DNA of 64,000 bases from CAZSMK01 sp964608095. GTDB taxonomy: Bacteria > Sumerlaeota > Sumerlaeia > MWCT01 > JAGHBZ01. This document shows positions 26,285-35,168 of the stretch, in pieces (position 1 is the stretch's first letter; the number at the start of each line of letters is the position of its first letter). Location: positions 13,056 through 77,055 of the forward strand of contig CAZSMK010000102.1 in assembly GCA_964608095.1 (NCBI GenBank). Direction: 5' to 3'. The notes under the pieces are model-generated. The model made no database searches and was not told the DNA's origin. It saw only the letters and a program-made list of their open reading frames with translations. The position numbers and the translations under genes were made by a program.

Positions 26285-27976
26285 TTTTCCGCGTCGCAGG
26301 ATGGATAAGAGCAACCAGAATCCCATGATACCCGCGATAATAAATCCCCCGAGTCCTATAATGGGTATCTCATTCCATTTCGGCGGGAGGTCGGAGAGGA
26401 CTATCAATGAAGAGCCGATTATGAGGGATGCCAGGACAATGGCGAAGGAGACACGGTTACTTATTCTTTCGAGCGTATGCATGAAGGGTTTTAATCCGCG
26501 GTGCTCGAAGCCGATACCCATCTTCCCCTTCTTTGTCTGTGTAAGGAGTTCCTCGACCTCGGAAGGGATTTTACGAAGGAGTCCGCTGAGTTCGGATGCG
26601 CTTTCGATAATTTCCGATGCGATGCGTTTGGGGTGGAACCGCTGCATTTGAATGCGTTCCATAAACGGTTCGGCATGACCGAGAATATCGAAGTCTGGAT
26701 CGAGTTGTCTGCCCAAGCCTTCTACGCTTCCCAGCGCTTTGATCATCAGAAAGAGGTTTGGTTTGAGTCGTAATTTATGTCGGGTAAGGATTTCGAGCAA
26801 ATGATGCAGAAGCCGGCTCACACGGATTTCTTTCAACGGACGGTATAAATGCTGGTCGATAAATTCTATTACCTCTACCTCGAGACGTTCTATGTCAGGT
26901 TCTTCGTCATAGGTGGTCAGTTTGAGCATCGCCTCGACTGTTTTTCGCTCGTTGCGTTTAATCACATGGAAGACGAGTTTTGAGAAATCCTCTCTCTCCT
27001 GCTGATTGATTCTACCCATCATGCCAAAATCAAGATAACACGTAACATTGTTACGAATAATGAAGACGTTGCCGGGATGTGGGTCGGCATGAAAGAAGCC
27101 ATGAACAAAGACCTGTTTAAGGATCGAATCCGCGCCACGCCGCGCTATTTCCTTGAGGTTGTAGTGTTCTTCCTTGAGGCGCTCTATATTGGACGCCTTG
27201 ATGCCATCGATATATTCCATGGTGAGAATACGTTCGGTGGTCAGTTTTCTGTATACCTTCGGAACATAGATTTTGGGATCATCCTTGAAATTATGAGCAA
27301 ACCGTTCGATATGCGAAGCTTCAATACTGTAATTAATTTCTCGTTCGAGTGTGTGAGCGAATTCGTCCACTATCCTGGTGGGCCGATGCGTTCCCATTTC
27401 TTCAATGTGGTGTTCCATGAGTCCCGCGAGGTGCATAAGGATTTCAAGATCGATTTCAATCGTCTTATGGATTTTTGGACGCTGCACTTTAAGAATCACA
27501 TCGTCGCCGCTCTTGAGGCGTGCCCGGTGTACCTGCCCGATCGACGCCGCTGCAACCGGTGTCTCTTCGATAAACTCGAACAGCTCATCCGGTTCTTTAC
27601 CCAGCTCCTCCTTGATTATTTCACGGGCTTCCTCGTAAGGAAATGGAGGGACTTCGTCCTGGAGCTTCGACAATTCGCGGATATAGTCAGGGGGTAATAC
27701 ATCAGGACGAGTCGACATTATTTGCCCCAACTTGATAAAAGTCGGTCCGAGTTCTTCAATAGCCAGTCTAACCCTCTCAGGGCGTGTGAGCTTCTCGATT
27801 TGTTCACGCCGTTTTTTCGATATCATCTGTAACCCTACTTCGATATACTGCTCGATTTTGAGAATATCGAGAATATCGCCGAAGCCGTATTTGAAAAGGA
27901 TATGCAGTATCTGGCGGTACCTGTTGAGGTGACGATACGTTCTGCCAATAACGGTGAGTTTTCGAATACTTAACAC
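26279..27976 (-). CDS. ubiB: ABC1/AarF/UbiB family protein kinase-like ATPase
   Basis: 565 residues. The family KxGQ motif (TFIKLGQIMSTRPDVLP), Ala-rich loop (TPVAAASIGQVHRARL), VQRP with the conserved Lys, MEYIDG, the catalytic GFFHADPHPGNVF and YLDFGMMG are all present; two membrane helices lie at the C-terminus. UbiB-like proteins support quinone or other lipid biosynthesis and have ATPase activity. The start is GTG 27976 with GGAGA nine bases upstream; the later Met at residue 50 would cut conserved sequence. The ubiB symbol is by family only. It converges with the truncated gene at 25.8 kb. Confidence 0.9.
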   Translation of the reverse strand: MLSIRKLTVIGRTYRHLNRYRQILHILFKYGFGDILDILKIEQYIEVGLQMISKKRREQIEKLTRPERVRLAIEELGPTFIKLGQIMSTRPDVLPPDYIRELSKLQDEVPPFPYEEAREIIKEELGKEPDELFEFIEETPVAAASIGQVHRARLKSGDDVILKVQRPKIHKTIEIDLEILMHLAGLMEHHIEEMGTHRPTRIVDEFAHTLEREINYSIEASHIERFAHNFKDDPKIYVPKVYRKLTTERILTMEYIDGIKASNIERLKEEHYNLKEIARRGADSILKQVFVHGFFHADPHPGNVFIIRNNVTCYLDFGMMGRINQQEREDFSKLVFHVIKRNERKTVEAMLKLTTYDEEPDIERLEVEVIEFIDQHLYRPLKEIRVSRLLHHLLEILTRHKLRLKPNLFLMIKALGSVEGLGRQLDPDFDILGHAEPFMERIQMQRFHPKRIASEIIESASELSGLLRKIPSEVEELLTQTKKGKMGIGFEHRGLKPFMHTLERISNRVSFAIVLASLIIGSSLIVLSDLPPKWNEIPIIGLGGFIIAGIMGFWLLLSILRRGKL

Positions 27977-28027
27977 AGTTCACGTCTCCATATTTCTTAG
28001 ATTAAATTTCTGCCATGCGATAGAGTG

Positions 28028-28396
28028 TCAGTGGCTCTTCTGCTTTAACATCACGCCTGCAACAATAATGGCTCCCATGACGATGAGGATAAGCGGTATA
28101 AGGGCAAATTTCAGATCGAGCATTCTTCTGAAGCCGATTGCTATCGCGATGATGCCTAAGAAGATTGACGCCTCGCTCAGTTTCTTTCCCCTAAAATATC
28201 TAATAAGGCTTATCCCGATAAGAATCACACCTATGCCGATAAAGAGAGAGCCCTCGGGAATAGCATCTTTAGGGAAGAGCCATACTACCCCGATCAAAAT
28301 CAGAAAAAGTCCCCAGCCTATCGTCTCCAACTGGTCTGGACTTCTTTTCTTGTGTTTTTTGTCCTGTTCTAATCCCTGTTTTTCTTCGGTGTCCAT
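28028..28396 (-). CDS. Small membrane protein (LiaI/DUF5668-like)
   Basis: 122 residues with about four transmembrane helices arranged as two hairpins: IGWGLFLILIGVVWLF, GSLFIGIGVILIGISLI, ASIFLGIIAIAIGFR and ALIPLILIVMGAIIVAGVM. A charged N-terminus and the charged segment FRGKKLSE separate the helices. Repeated small hydrophobic hairpins of this type occur in LiaI/LiaF-type membrane proteins, but the match is by pattern only. GGGGAGG lies five bases before the ATG. It probably shares a transcript with the ABC1 gene 51 bases downstream. Confidence 0.7.
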   Translation of the reverse strand: MDTEEKQGLEQDKKHKKRSPDQLETIGWGLFLILIGVVWLFPKDAIPEGSLFIGIGVILIGISLIRYFRGKKLSEASIFLGIIAIAIGFRRMLDLKFALIPLILIVMGAIIVAGVMLKQKSH

Positions 28397-28707
28397 TTTT
28401 CCTCCCCTTGTAATCTAATCGTCTACTTATTCGTTTTTCTTCAGTATATGCTTAAACGTCATGCCTGAGGATAACATAAACAATAGTTTGGTATCCAGAG
28501 AAGTTTGATACGTCAAGTATCTTCTATCGTTTTCATAAAACAAAAGAAGGAGTTTAGTGTCTCTTTGTTACTATATTTTCGAGGGAGATTACTTTTCTTT
28601 CTTTACTTTTTGTCACGAGATTCTGTATCAATTCATAGAAATCTATAGTGTGCGGGGGGCAGGTTTGTTGGGAATGAATGTAGGCAGTGTGGATGAGTTG
28701 AGATCTC
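28397..28707. other. Divergent spacer, no gene seen
   Basis: About 310 bases between divergent genes, AT-rich, presumably with promoters for both. A short ORF (ATG 28674, 15 codons) crosses the start of the next gene but has no support. Confidence 0.5.
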
Positions 28708-30816
28708 ATGAACTGGACTAATCGGCAATACAAGTGTTCGATATTAATGTTTTTTTTCTTCTTCATGTTTATTCATCTGTGGGTGGGAACTATCGGACCA
28801 TATACGTATCCTTCACGTGAGATATTCATGCTGGTAACGGGGATGTTTGTCGTCGCAGGATTTTTTATATTGGGCTATCGGCGCGTGAGTTCGCTCCTCA
28901 TGCCGATGACGATCACGTTCCTCCTGTTTTATAGTTGTCAGACTTTGACCTCGCGTATCCCGGCAGGATGGTTTGTGCTCGACCGGGGAACGAATCTGTT
29001 CAACGGCATACTTTCCCTCTTTCATAAGGGAGACATCAATTTCAGCCATACGCAGATGGGCGTTCCTGTCATAGCGAGCCTTATTTTTTTCTGGATTGTT
29101 TCCCTTACGTTGTCCGAGAGAGTCAATGTCGGCAGATACATGGTAATTCTGTTCCTCTTCCTGTTCCTCTTCCTTTTTAACACCTTTCTCTTTTCCTTCT
29201 TCCCTTTCACGGAACGGCATGCCCTGACGCGTGCAATCAATAGCGTTTTACCGTACCAACCTTTGTTTCTCTTGATACTCGAGATGATCCCGTTTTCGAT
29301 TTTTTTGTTGATGCTTATGTTTACTTTTCCACCTAAAAGATGGCTGAGGGTAACTTTGTGCGTCGGTGTCTCGCTACTTTTGTTCGCCGCTACCATTGGC
29401 GTGGTACTATTATTTCAGCAAAAAGAAACATCGCATGCGAAGAAAGGCGCGATTCTGTTTTTCAACAAGGCGAACCTCGTTAACTACGCCAGCCCGCAAA
29501 GAGGACAGTACGGAATTGCAAGCAGCGGTATGTTCGGTGAAATAGTACGGTATCTTGCCGAACGTGATTTTGCAACGTCTGTGACCTCGGTGATTACACA
29601 ACCGCTTCTCGAGAATTGTTCCACCTTTGTCGTCATCAACCTGTCCGAAACACTCACAGAAGTCGAGCAGGCTATCCTGATGGATCATGTAGAAGAAGGC
29701 GGCTCGCTTCTCGTGCTCGGCGACCATACCGATGTCGGCGGTATCCTGACACCGCTCAACAACATTCTGGAGCCAGCCGATATACATTTCAACTTCGATT
29801 CAGCGCTTCCATCAAAGGGAGTCTGGCGAGGTTGTTTAACGCTCTGTGCTCATCCAGCCAATGAGGGATTAAACCGAGCAGAAGATTTCAATATTAGTGT
29901 CGGGGCATCACTCGACGTGGGCTTCGGGTCGCGTCCGCTCATTATTGGGCGGTATTCCATCGGGGATATGGGTAATTACGAGAACAAAGAAAGGGCGTTT
30001 CTCGGCGATTACGAATACGACAAAGGCGAACGCTCAGGCGATACGGTTCTCGCGGCTGAAGGCAAGATCGGCAAAGGGGAAGTGCTTGTTTTTGGCGATA
30101 CTTCACCGTTTCAGAATCTCTCCCTGTTCGCGACTCGAAGATTTATGGACAATATTTTTTCGTATCTTACCGGGAGAGGAAATCCCCGCCCTTTAGAGCC
30201 GGAAAAGGTTGCATTTGTTGATGATTCCCATTGCGGGCGTTTTCTGCATACAGGTGATATCGAGGGTTCACTCAACGCTCTTACACTCTCGATTATGCGA
30301 ATGAGACGTTTCGTTTTTCTTTGCGACTCGGTGAAGGAAATACACGGTTGCAGCCTTTACATTGTGGTTGCCCCGACCCGCGATTTTGCACACGACGAAG
30401 TCGAACGCATTTGCGACTTTATTGACACCGGCGGTACTTTACTTATCGCCCAGGGATACGACGAATATTGTGCCGCGCCACGTCTTCTCGATACCTTCGG
30501 CTTTTCAGTTATGAACATTCCACTTGGACCCGTCGAGACACAGGCATTCGGACATGAGGTCGAATTCGTCTCTGCATGGCCACTCACAAGCACGAATTCC
30601 AGTGCGGAGGTCATTGCAAAAGGATGGGATTATCCCATTGCAGCAGTCTTGAATCGAGGACGCGGGCGGGTGGTAGTAGTAAGCGACTCACGTTTTCTTT
30701 TGAGTGAGAACCTTGAACTGAAGGAATACTACTATGAAGGGAACGTAAAGTTTCTTGAGGAATTGCTGGATATGGTCTGGAACACTCCGTCATATTCCGG
30801 CGGAAAGGAGAGGTAG
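28708..30816 (+). CDS. Multipass membrane protein with two GATase/DUF4350-like domains
   Basis: 702 residues. Residues about 5-250 hold seven or so membrane helices (for example VILFLFLFLFLFNTFLFSFF). Two Rossmann-like extracytoplasmic domains follow. The first (about 290-470) contains VEEGGSLLVLGDHTDVGG and GKIGKGEVLVFGDTSPF. The second (about 500-695) contains FIDTGGTLLIAQGYDEY and RGRGRVVVVSDSRFLL. This pattern matches the class I glutamine-amidotransferase-like fold in DUF4350/GldG-type proteins, which lack the catalytic Cys and bind unknown ligands. The next gene has the same plan. No strong ribosome site before ATG 28708. Function not recognised. Confidence 0.7.
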   Translation: MNWTNRQYKCSILMFFFFFMFIHLWVGTIGPYTYPSREIFMLVTGMFVVAGFFILGYRRVSSLLMPMTITFLLFYSCQTLTSRIPAGWFVLDRGTNLFNGILSLFHKGDINFSHTQMGVPVIASLIFFWIVSLTLSERVNVGRYMVILFLFLFLFLFNTFLFSFFPFTERHALTRAINSVLPYQPLFLLILEMIPFSIFLLMLMFTFPPKRWLRVTLCVGVSLLLFAATIGVVLLFQQKETSHAKKGAILFFNKANLVNYASPQRGQYGIASSGMFGEIVRYLAERDFATSVTSVITQPLLENCSTFVVINLSETLTEVEQAILMDHVEEGGSLLVLGDHTDVGGILTPLNNILEPADIHFNFDSALPSKGVWRGCLTLCAHPANEGLNRAEDFNISVGASLDVGFGSRPLIIGRYSIGDMGNYENKERAFLGDYEYDKGERSGDTVLAAEGKIGKGEVLVFGDTSPFQNLSLFATRRFMDNIFSYLTGRGNPRPLEPEKVAFVDDSHCGRFLHTGDIEGSLNALTLSIMRMRRFVFLCDSVKEIHGCSLYIVVAPTRDFAHDEVERICDFIDTGGTLLIAQGYDEYCAAPRLLDTFGFSVMNIPLGPVETQAFGHEVEFVSAWPLTSTNSSAEVIAKGWDYPIAAVLNRGRGRVVVVSDSRFLLSENLELKEYYYEGNVKFLEELLDMVWNTPSYSGGKER

Positions 30817-30879
30817 CCCTGAGCCGTTTACACGAATTGACGAGTTTCGGGCTGAAAAGAAACTAAGAAGCGCTACAAC

Positions 30880-33357
30880 ATGATATGGTTGAGCATATAT
30901 TTCTTTTCTATATTCTGGGTTGCCGGGTTGCCCTTTATTTTGCCGAATCTCATGTCGGCTCTGATATTCATTGTAGCCGGACTCGGTGCATCGATTTTGG
31001 CGTTCCCCAACTCGAGATTCCTCCGCTTCGGGCAACACTACTTTCTCTTGTTCTTTCTTGCCGCGCTTTCTTTCTCCCTCCTTATGCCGTTCCCTTACAA
31101 AGCGACGGGTATCATTGCCCTGAGCTGTTCAATCCTGATCGTTACAAGGGTTTCCGGAACAAGACTTTCCAATTCGAGACTCTTGAAGATACAACTTGTC
31201 CTGGGTTTGCTCTGGAGCATCGTAATACTTGTAATACAGCATATTGGAGTGTATGTTTATTATCTCTTTGCCCCGCATTTGCATACGCTTCCTGCTATAA
31301 CTCCTTTACTGAACTCCATCTTCAAAATGGCAGGGATAGAATGCAGTCATCATGGCACGACGCTATTTATGTTCTCGGGAGAGAATTGGGAATTTGGCGC
31401 TGCCGCGGAAAAACTCGCGTTTCTGTTTATGATTCTTTTCTGGTGCGGCGCCGTATTTGTTTCTCTTATCTCGAAACACTTTCTCAAAAATTTCGTTACA
31501 TCAACGGTCATAATCATCGTCTATTCATTTATACGCTATACCGCAATGATCGGCCTTGTTATGCAGTTTGAAAACTTTTCGTTATTCTGGAATGTAGGGT
31601 TTACAGCGCTCACTTTTTCCCCCATGGTCATATTGTTTCAGCTCCTGGTGGTAGCGGAACGCTCACGCGAACGTTTCAAAAAATATGTATCATACCTGAG
31701 CCAGGTGGAGATGAAATTCCGGTCTGTAGTAGGGCTTATACTTCTTTCGGGTCTCATAATCTTTCTTTCAGCGTTTTCTCATCCCGGCACGAGAAAAGAG
31801 GGACGGGTGCTCTTCCTTCAAACTCATAGCGATTGGGAATGGACTCATGAACCGCCGGGAACCGAAGTCTTCGATGTTAAATCCATGTATAACTATTATG
31901 GGTTTCGGGATTACTTAGATCACTTTTATGAAGCATCTGCAACAACCAATACGATTACTACGGCTCTGCTCGACGAGTACGATGTCATAATCATTACAAC
32001 GCCGACAGCACCGTATTCTGAAGACGAAATAGATATGCTGGAGCGGTATGTGCAGCGGGGCGGGGGACTTATCCTTATCGGCGATCATACCAATGTATTC
32101 GGAACCACTACTCACATGAATCCCATCCTTGCACGATTCAGTATGAAGCTCCTCTTTGACTGCACATACGATTTGAAGACCACGAACGTCAATGTGTTCA
32201 AATCGTCGCAAATCTTGCCACACGTAATGCTTCACAATATCCCGACGTTTGTGTTTGCTTCTTCCTGTACCATAGCAACCTCTCTTTTGAACGAACGAAT
32301 CATTGTGGGTCATTCGGTCAAGACGGCAAGAGGCGATTACGCGCAACGGAGTTTCTTCCCCGGGATATCAAAGACGACGGATTATGATTTCGGGCTTTTC
32401 CATCAAGCAACAGCACGAAACTATGGCAGGGGACGTGTTGTTGTCTTTACAGACAACACCGTGTTTTCAAATTTCTGTTTTTATTTGCCATATCGATACC
32501 ACCTTGCCCTAAACATGGTGGAATGGGCGAATAGGAGAGAAGTGCAAAGAGTTATACAGAATATCTTGTTGATTCTGCTGATTGGTGTTGTCCTGTTCTT
32601 GATCGCAAAAAGCAATAGAACGGGCGTTGGGCGATTCCTTCTTGTGATTGTTACACTCTTTATCGCCGTGTTCCCACTCACGATTGCAATAGTTCGTTGT
32701 GCTCATTCAAGTCTCTTTTCTCTAACTGAACAACGACGCCCCTTCAGGAAAGCGGTGTTTGAAAGAGAATATTCAAAATATTATCTCCCGATTCACAATT
32801 TTGATGTACTCCGTCTCGATATCCAGAATTATGACGACTTTTATTCGAACGCCCAACGTGTGGGGTTCACGCCTGCAGTCTCAGACGATCTTGAATCAGC
32901 GCTCGGTGAAAATCCCGAACTTATCGTGATTATAGACCCTGCGAAACCTTTTTCATGGGATATCCTAACCCTCTTGAAAAAATATCTGGAGAACGGCGGC
33001 TCCTTACTCATCATGGACGATCCCGAAAACAAGGATTCTACCGCACCACAGGTTCTGGAAGCATTTGGGTTATCGCTCAAGGGAATTATGGATAAAACGG
33101 TGTTCAAGCCTACCGGTGCAAAAGAACCGGTTGAGATAAATCACTGTTATCGAATAGAGGGTGCGGTTTCGAGCCGCCTGGGTGAGGGAATAATATTCAA
33201 GAATTATGGACAGGGGATCGTGAGCGTATTCGGCAAGTCCTCGATCTTCTCGAAAAGCGGCATGCAGAAATCCGTGTATGATGAGGAGATTCCGGTAACA
33301 TATCCGATTGATATCCAGCGTCTTCAAGTCGACATCTACCGAAGCCTCGCAAAATAG
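30880..33357 (+). CDS. Larger paralogue: multipass membrane protein with two GATase/DUF4350-like domains
   Basis: 825 residues, following the 702-residue gene by 63 bases. About eight N-terminal membrane helices; residues about 145-255 (ENWEFGAAAEKLAFLFMILF then SFIRYTAMIG) resemble the helix spacing of exosortase-like enzymes, but the catalytic Cys is absent. Then come an amidotransferase-like domain (about 300-540: VQRGGGLILIGDHTNVFG, RGRVVVFTDNTVFSN), two more helices (about 560-610), and a second such domain (about 640-825: LENGGSLLIMDDPENKD, YGQGIVSVFGKSSIFSKS). Motifs and plan match the neighbour, so the two probably arose by duplication and may form one membrane complex. Not recognised. 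Confidence 0.7.
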   Translation: MIWLSIYFFSIFWVAGLPFILPNLMSALIFIVAGLGASILAFPNSRFLRFGQHYFLLFFLAALSFSLLMPFPYKATGIIALSCSILIVTRVSGTRLSNSRLLKIQLVLGLLWSIVILVIQHIGVYVYYLFAPHLHTLPAITPLLNSIFKMAGIECSHHGTTLFMFSGENWEFGAAAEKLAFLFMILFWCGAVFVSLISKHFLKNFVTSTVIIIVYSFIRYTAMIGLVMQFENFSLFWNVGFTALTFSPMVILFQLLVVAERSRERFKKYVSYLSQVEMKFRSVVGLILLSGLIIFLSAFSHPGTRKEGRVLFLQTHSDWEWTHEPPGTEVFDVKSMYNYYGFRDYLDHFYEASATTNTITTALLDEYDVIIITTPTAPYSEDEIDMLERYVQRGGGLILIGDHTNVFGTTTHMNPILARFSMKLLFDCTYDLKTTNVNVFKSSQILPHVMLHNIPTFVFASSCTIATSLLNERIIVGHSVKTARGDYAQRSFFPGISKTTDYDFGLFHQATARNYGRGRVVVFTDNTVFSNFCFYLPYRYHLALNMVEWANRREVQRVIQNILLILLIGVVLFLIAKSNRTGVGRFLLVIVTLFIAVFPLTIAIVRCAHSSLFSLTEQRRPFRKAVFEREYSKYYLPIHNFDVLRLDIQNYDDFYSNAQRVGFTPAVSDDLESALGENPELIVIIDPAKPFSWDILTLLKKYLENGGSLLIMDDPENKDSTAPQVLEAFGLSLKGIMDKTVFKPTGAKEPVEINHCYRIEGAVSSRLGEGIIFKNYGQGIVSVFGKSSIFSKSGMQKSVYDEEIPVTYPIDIQRLQVDIYRSLAK

Positions 33358-33403
33358 ATTTTTTCCCCAATGACGAACTTATGATTTAATTGTAACACCT
33401 CAA

Positions 33404-33526
33404 ATGATGACCACCACGGATACCATGCAGCTGACGTTTGATATCTTGAGTTTTGACGATAGCAAGTCTTTGAATGCCTGGCTCTATCTCGAAGGCGTTA
33501 TCGTTGAAGAGGTATCAATAGAATAG
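33404..33526 (+). pseudogene. Short remnant of a secreted beta-sandwich protein
   Basis: A 40-codon ORF: MMTTTDTMQLTFDILSF, then LNAWLYLEGVIVEEV. The pattern of the last strands of CBM-like domains is recognisable, and it parallels the C-terminal block of the secreted protein at 41186 (NLNFEVMDFEG...ITLTDVDVE). Without signal peptide or ribosome site it is probably the 3' relic of a lost gene. Confidence 0.4.
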
Positions 33527-33533
33527 GAAAAAC

Positions 33534-35159
33534 TCATTGCTTGTAATAAATCATGAGTGCGGGGATGATCGCCTTGGTATTCCTGGGGCGGGGTAGGGAA
33601 ATGATATATTCCGGTTGCACGTCCATGAGCTCGCCGGGATAAAGTATAAGATAGCTGTCATGCGGGAGCTGTTCCCACAGGCGATTTATTAAAATTCGAG
33701 GCGGGAGAAAATTGTACCCTATTGCCTTCATGCCCTCTTGTTTGATCTCCGCAGGAGGGATTTTCTCATAGCACATTACGAGATAAGGGGCGTATGCGAT
33801 GTAGCCTGAAAAATAGACCTTTTCGGGTTCCGCCGATTTCGTGTTGAGATATTCAAGGCTCTGCTTCACGCCATATTGCCAGTTTATGGCTGAATAACGA
33901 GGATAAAAGACAAAAAGGTTAAAGGCGAAAAGGGCGATGCTGAGAACGATGACAACTATGATGAGAACGGTGAGAATTCGAGAAGTGCTACGTGTGGGAA
34001 TGCCCGGGGTAGACATATCACGCCTTGCCTGGATAGACTGAATCAGCCGAGAAGCGCCGAGTGCGCAGATGATTTGCGGCACGGGAAGCGCGACAATAGA
34101 GCGGAGCGCATGGGGAATGCCTTCGTCAGTCAAACTTGCGGCTACAGGAAAAATCAGGAGCCAGCCAAAGAGCAATCTATTGAATGGTCTATGGAGATTT
34201 TTAACCACAAGCCACAAGCCATATAAAAGGAGCGGAGCCGCGAAAAGATACATCTGCCCCATTCCAACGAGGCTGTGCCGAAGTTCGTCGTCACCCTTTA
34301 TAAAAAGAAACGAAGGCGAAAAATGTCGAACATAATTTTTGATAAAGAGCCAGAGTGATTGGAAGAATGAGCGATCGCCGCCGAACACGCTCAGGTACTG
34401 AAACCGCGCGGCTCTTCCGCCCTGGAGATAAAAAAGTGTGACAAGTCCTGAAAGGATAACTAAAAGCAATACTGCAGGGACCATGAACTTTAAATCTTTT
34501 TTTATCCTGCTGAAGTAGGAGAAGACCAGAAGGAAAAGAAACAAGGGCACAAAAATCCGCGCTACTGCATACGCGTAAAAAGCCAATGAAAAGCAGACCG
34601 TGCTGAGAAAATACCACAAAACTTTTTTACGCCTCGCCTCATCGGAGGCAATCAAGAACAGCCATAGACCTGCACTGACGAACAAGGGAACGAAGATGCC
34701 CTGAAGCGCCCATCGAGAGAAAGGCACGTGCCATGGAGATACTGCGAGGAGAAAAGCGCCGATAAGGGCAGTTGTCCGGTCGGAGACTTTCAACAATAAA
34801 AAAAACGTGACCAGCACTGTGAGTATTCCGGCGATGGCAGCGGGTAGCCGAATTGTAAATTCGCTTAGCCCGCCCATCCAGACAAAGGGAACTGTTGCAT
34901 ATTGATAAATCGCAGAGGTGGTTACCCCAAGAACATTTATGAACAGTGGAAAGGGCTGGAACTGGATTTGGGGTGCAGTTCGAGAATCAGTGAAGTAGAA
35001 ATACCCTCCGGTGTGTGCAATCGAGTAAGCAGTGTACCCCTTTTCAGCCTCGTCGCGAAAAAGCGCCGGCGGATTCGAGCCGAGATGATATAGCCTGAAT
35101 ATTGAAGCCAGGAGAATAACAGCTATCAGCGACGTGCCTATTTTGGAATTCACGCTCAC
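33534..35159 (-). CDS. GT39/ArnT-type membrane glycosyltransferase
   Basis: 541 residues with about eleven membrane helices. The first luminal loop has FRDEAEKGYTAYSIAHTGG with the catalytic acidic residues of GT39/ArnT enzymes (the DE pair), followed by many hydrophobic helices and a C-terminal soluble domain (from about 430: VYFSGYIAYAPYLVMCYE). These enzymes transfer sugars from polyprenyl-phosphate donors to lipid or protein outside the cytoplasm. GTG 35159 is the start, nine bases after the aroF stop. It fits with the polyprenyl and UbiA genes as a consumer of lipid-linked sugar. Acceptor unknown. Confidence 0.83.
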   Translation of the reverse strand: MSVNSKIGTSLIAVILLASIFRLYHLGSNPPALFRDEAEKGYTAYSIAHTGGYFYFTDSRTAPQIQFQPFPLFINVLGVTTSAIYQYATVPFVWMGGLSEFTIRLPAAIAGILTVLVTFFLLLKVSDRTTALIGAFLLAVSPWHVPFSRWALQGIFVPLFVSAGLWLFLIASDEARRKKVLWYFLSTVCFSLAFYAYAVARIFVPLFLFLLVFSYFSRIKKDLKFMVPAVLLLVILSGLVTLFYLQGGRAARFQYLSVFGGDRSFFQSLWLFIKNYVRHFSPSFLFIKGDDELRHSLVGMGQMYLFAAPLLLYGLWLVVKNLHRPFNRLLFGWLLIFPVAASLTDEGIPHALRSIVALPVPQIICALGASRLIQSIQARRDMSTPGIPTRSTSRILTVLIIVVIVLSIALFAFNLFVFYPRYSAINWQYGVKQSLEYLNTKSAEPEKVYFSGYIAYAPYLVMCYEKIPPAEIKQEGMKAIGYNFLPPRILINRLWEQLPHDSYLILYPGELMDVQPEYIISLPRPRNTKAIIPALMIYYKQ

Positions 35160-35168
35160 ATGCTCGCT

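Noticed and set aside
28554..28766. 70-codon ORF antisense to the start of the 702-residue gene
   Set aside because: Overlaps a real gene start and has no supporting signal.
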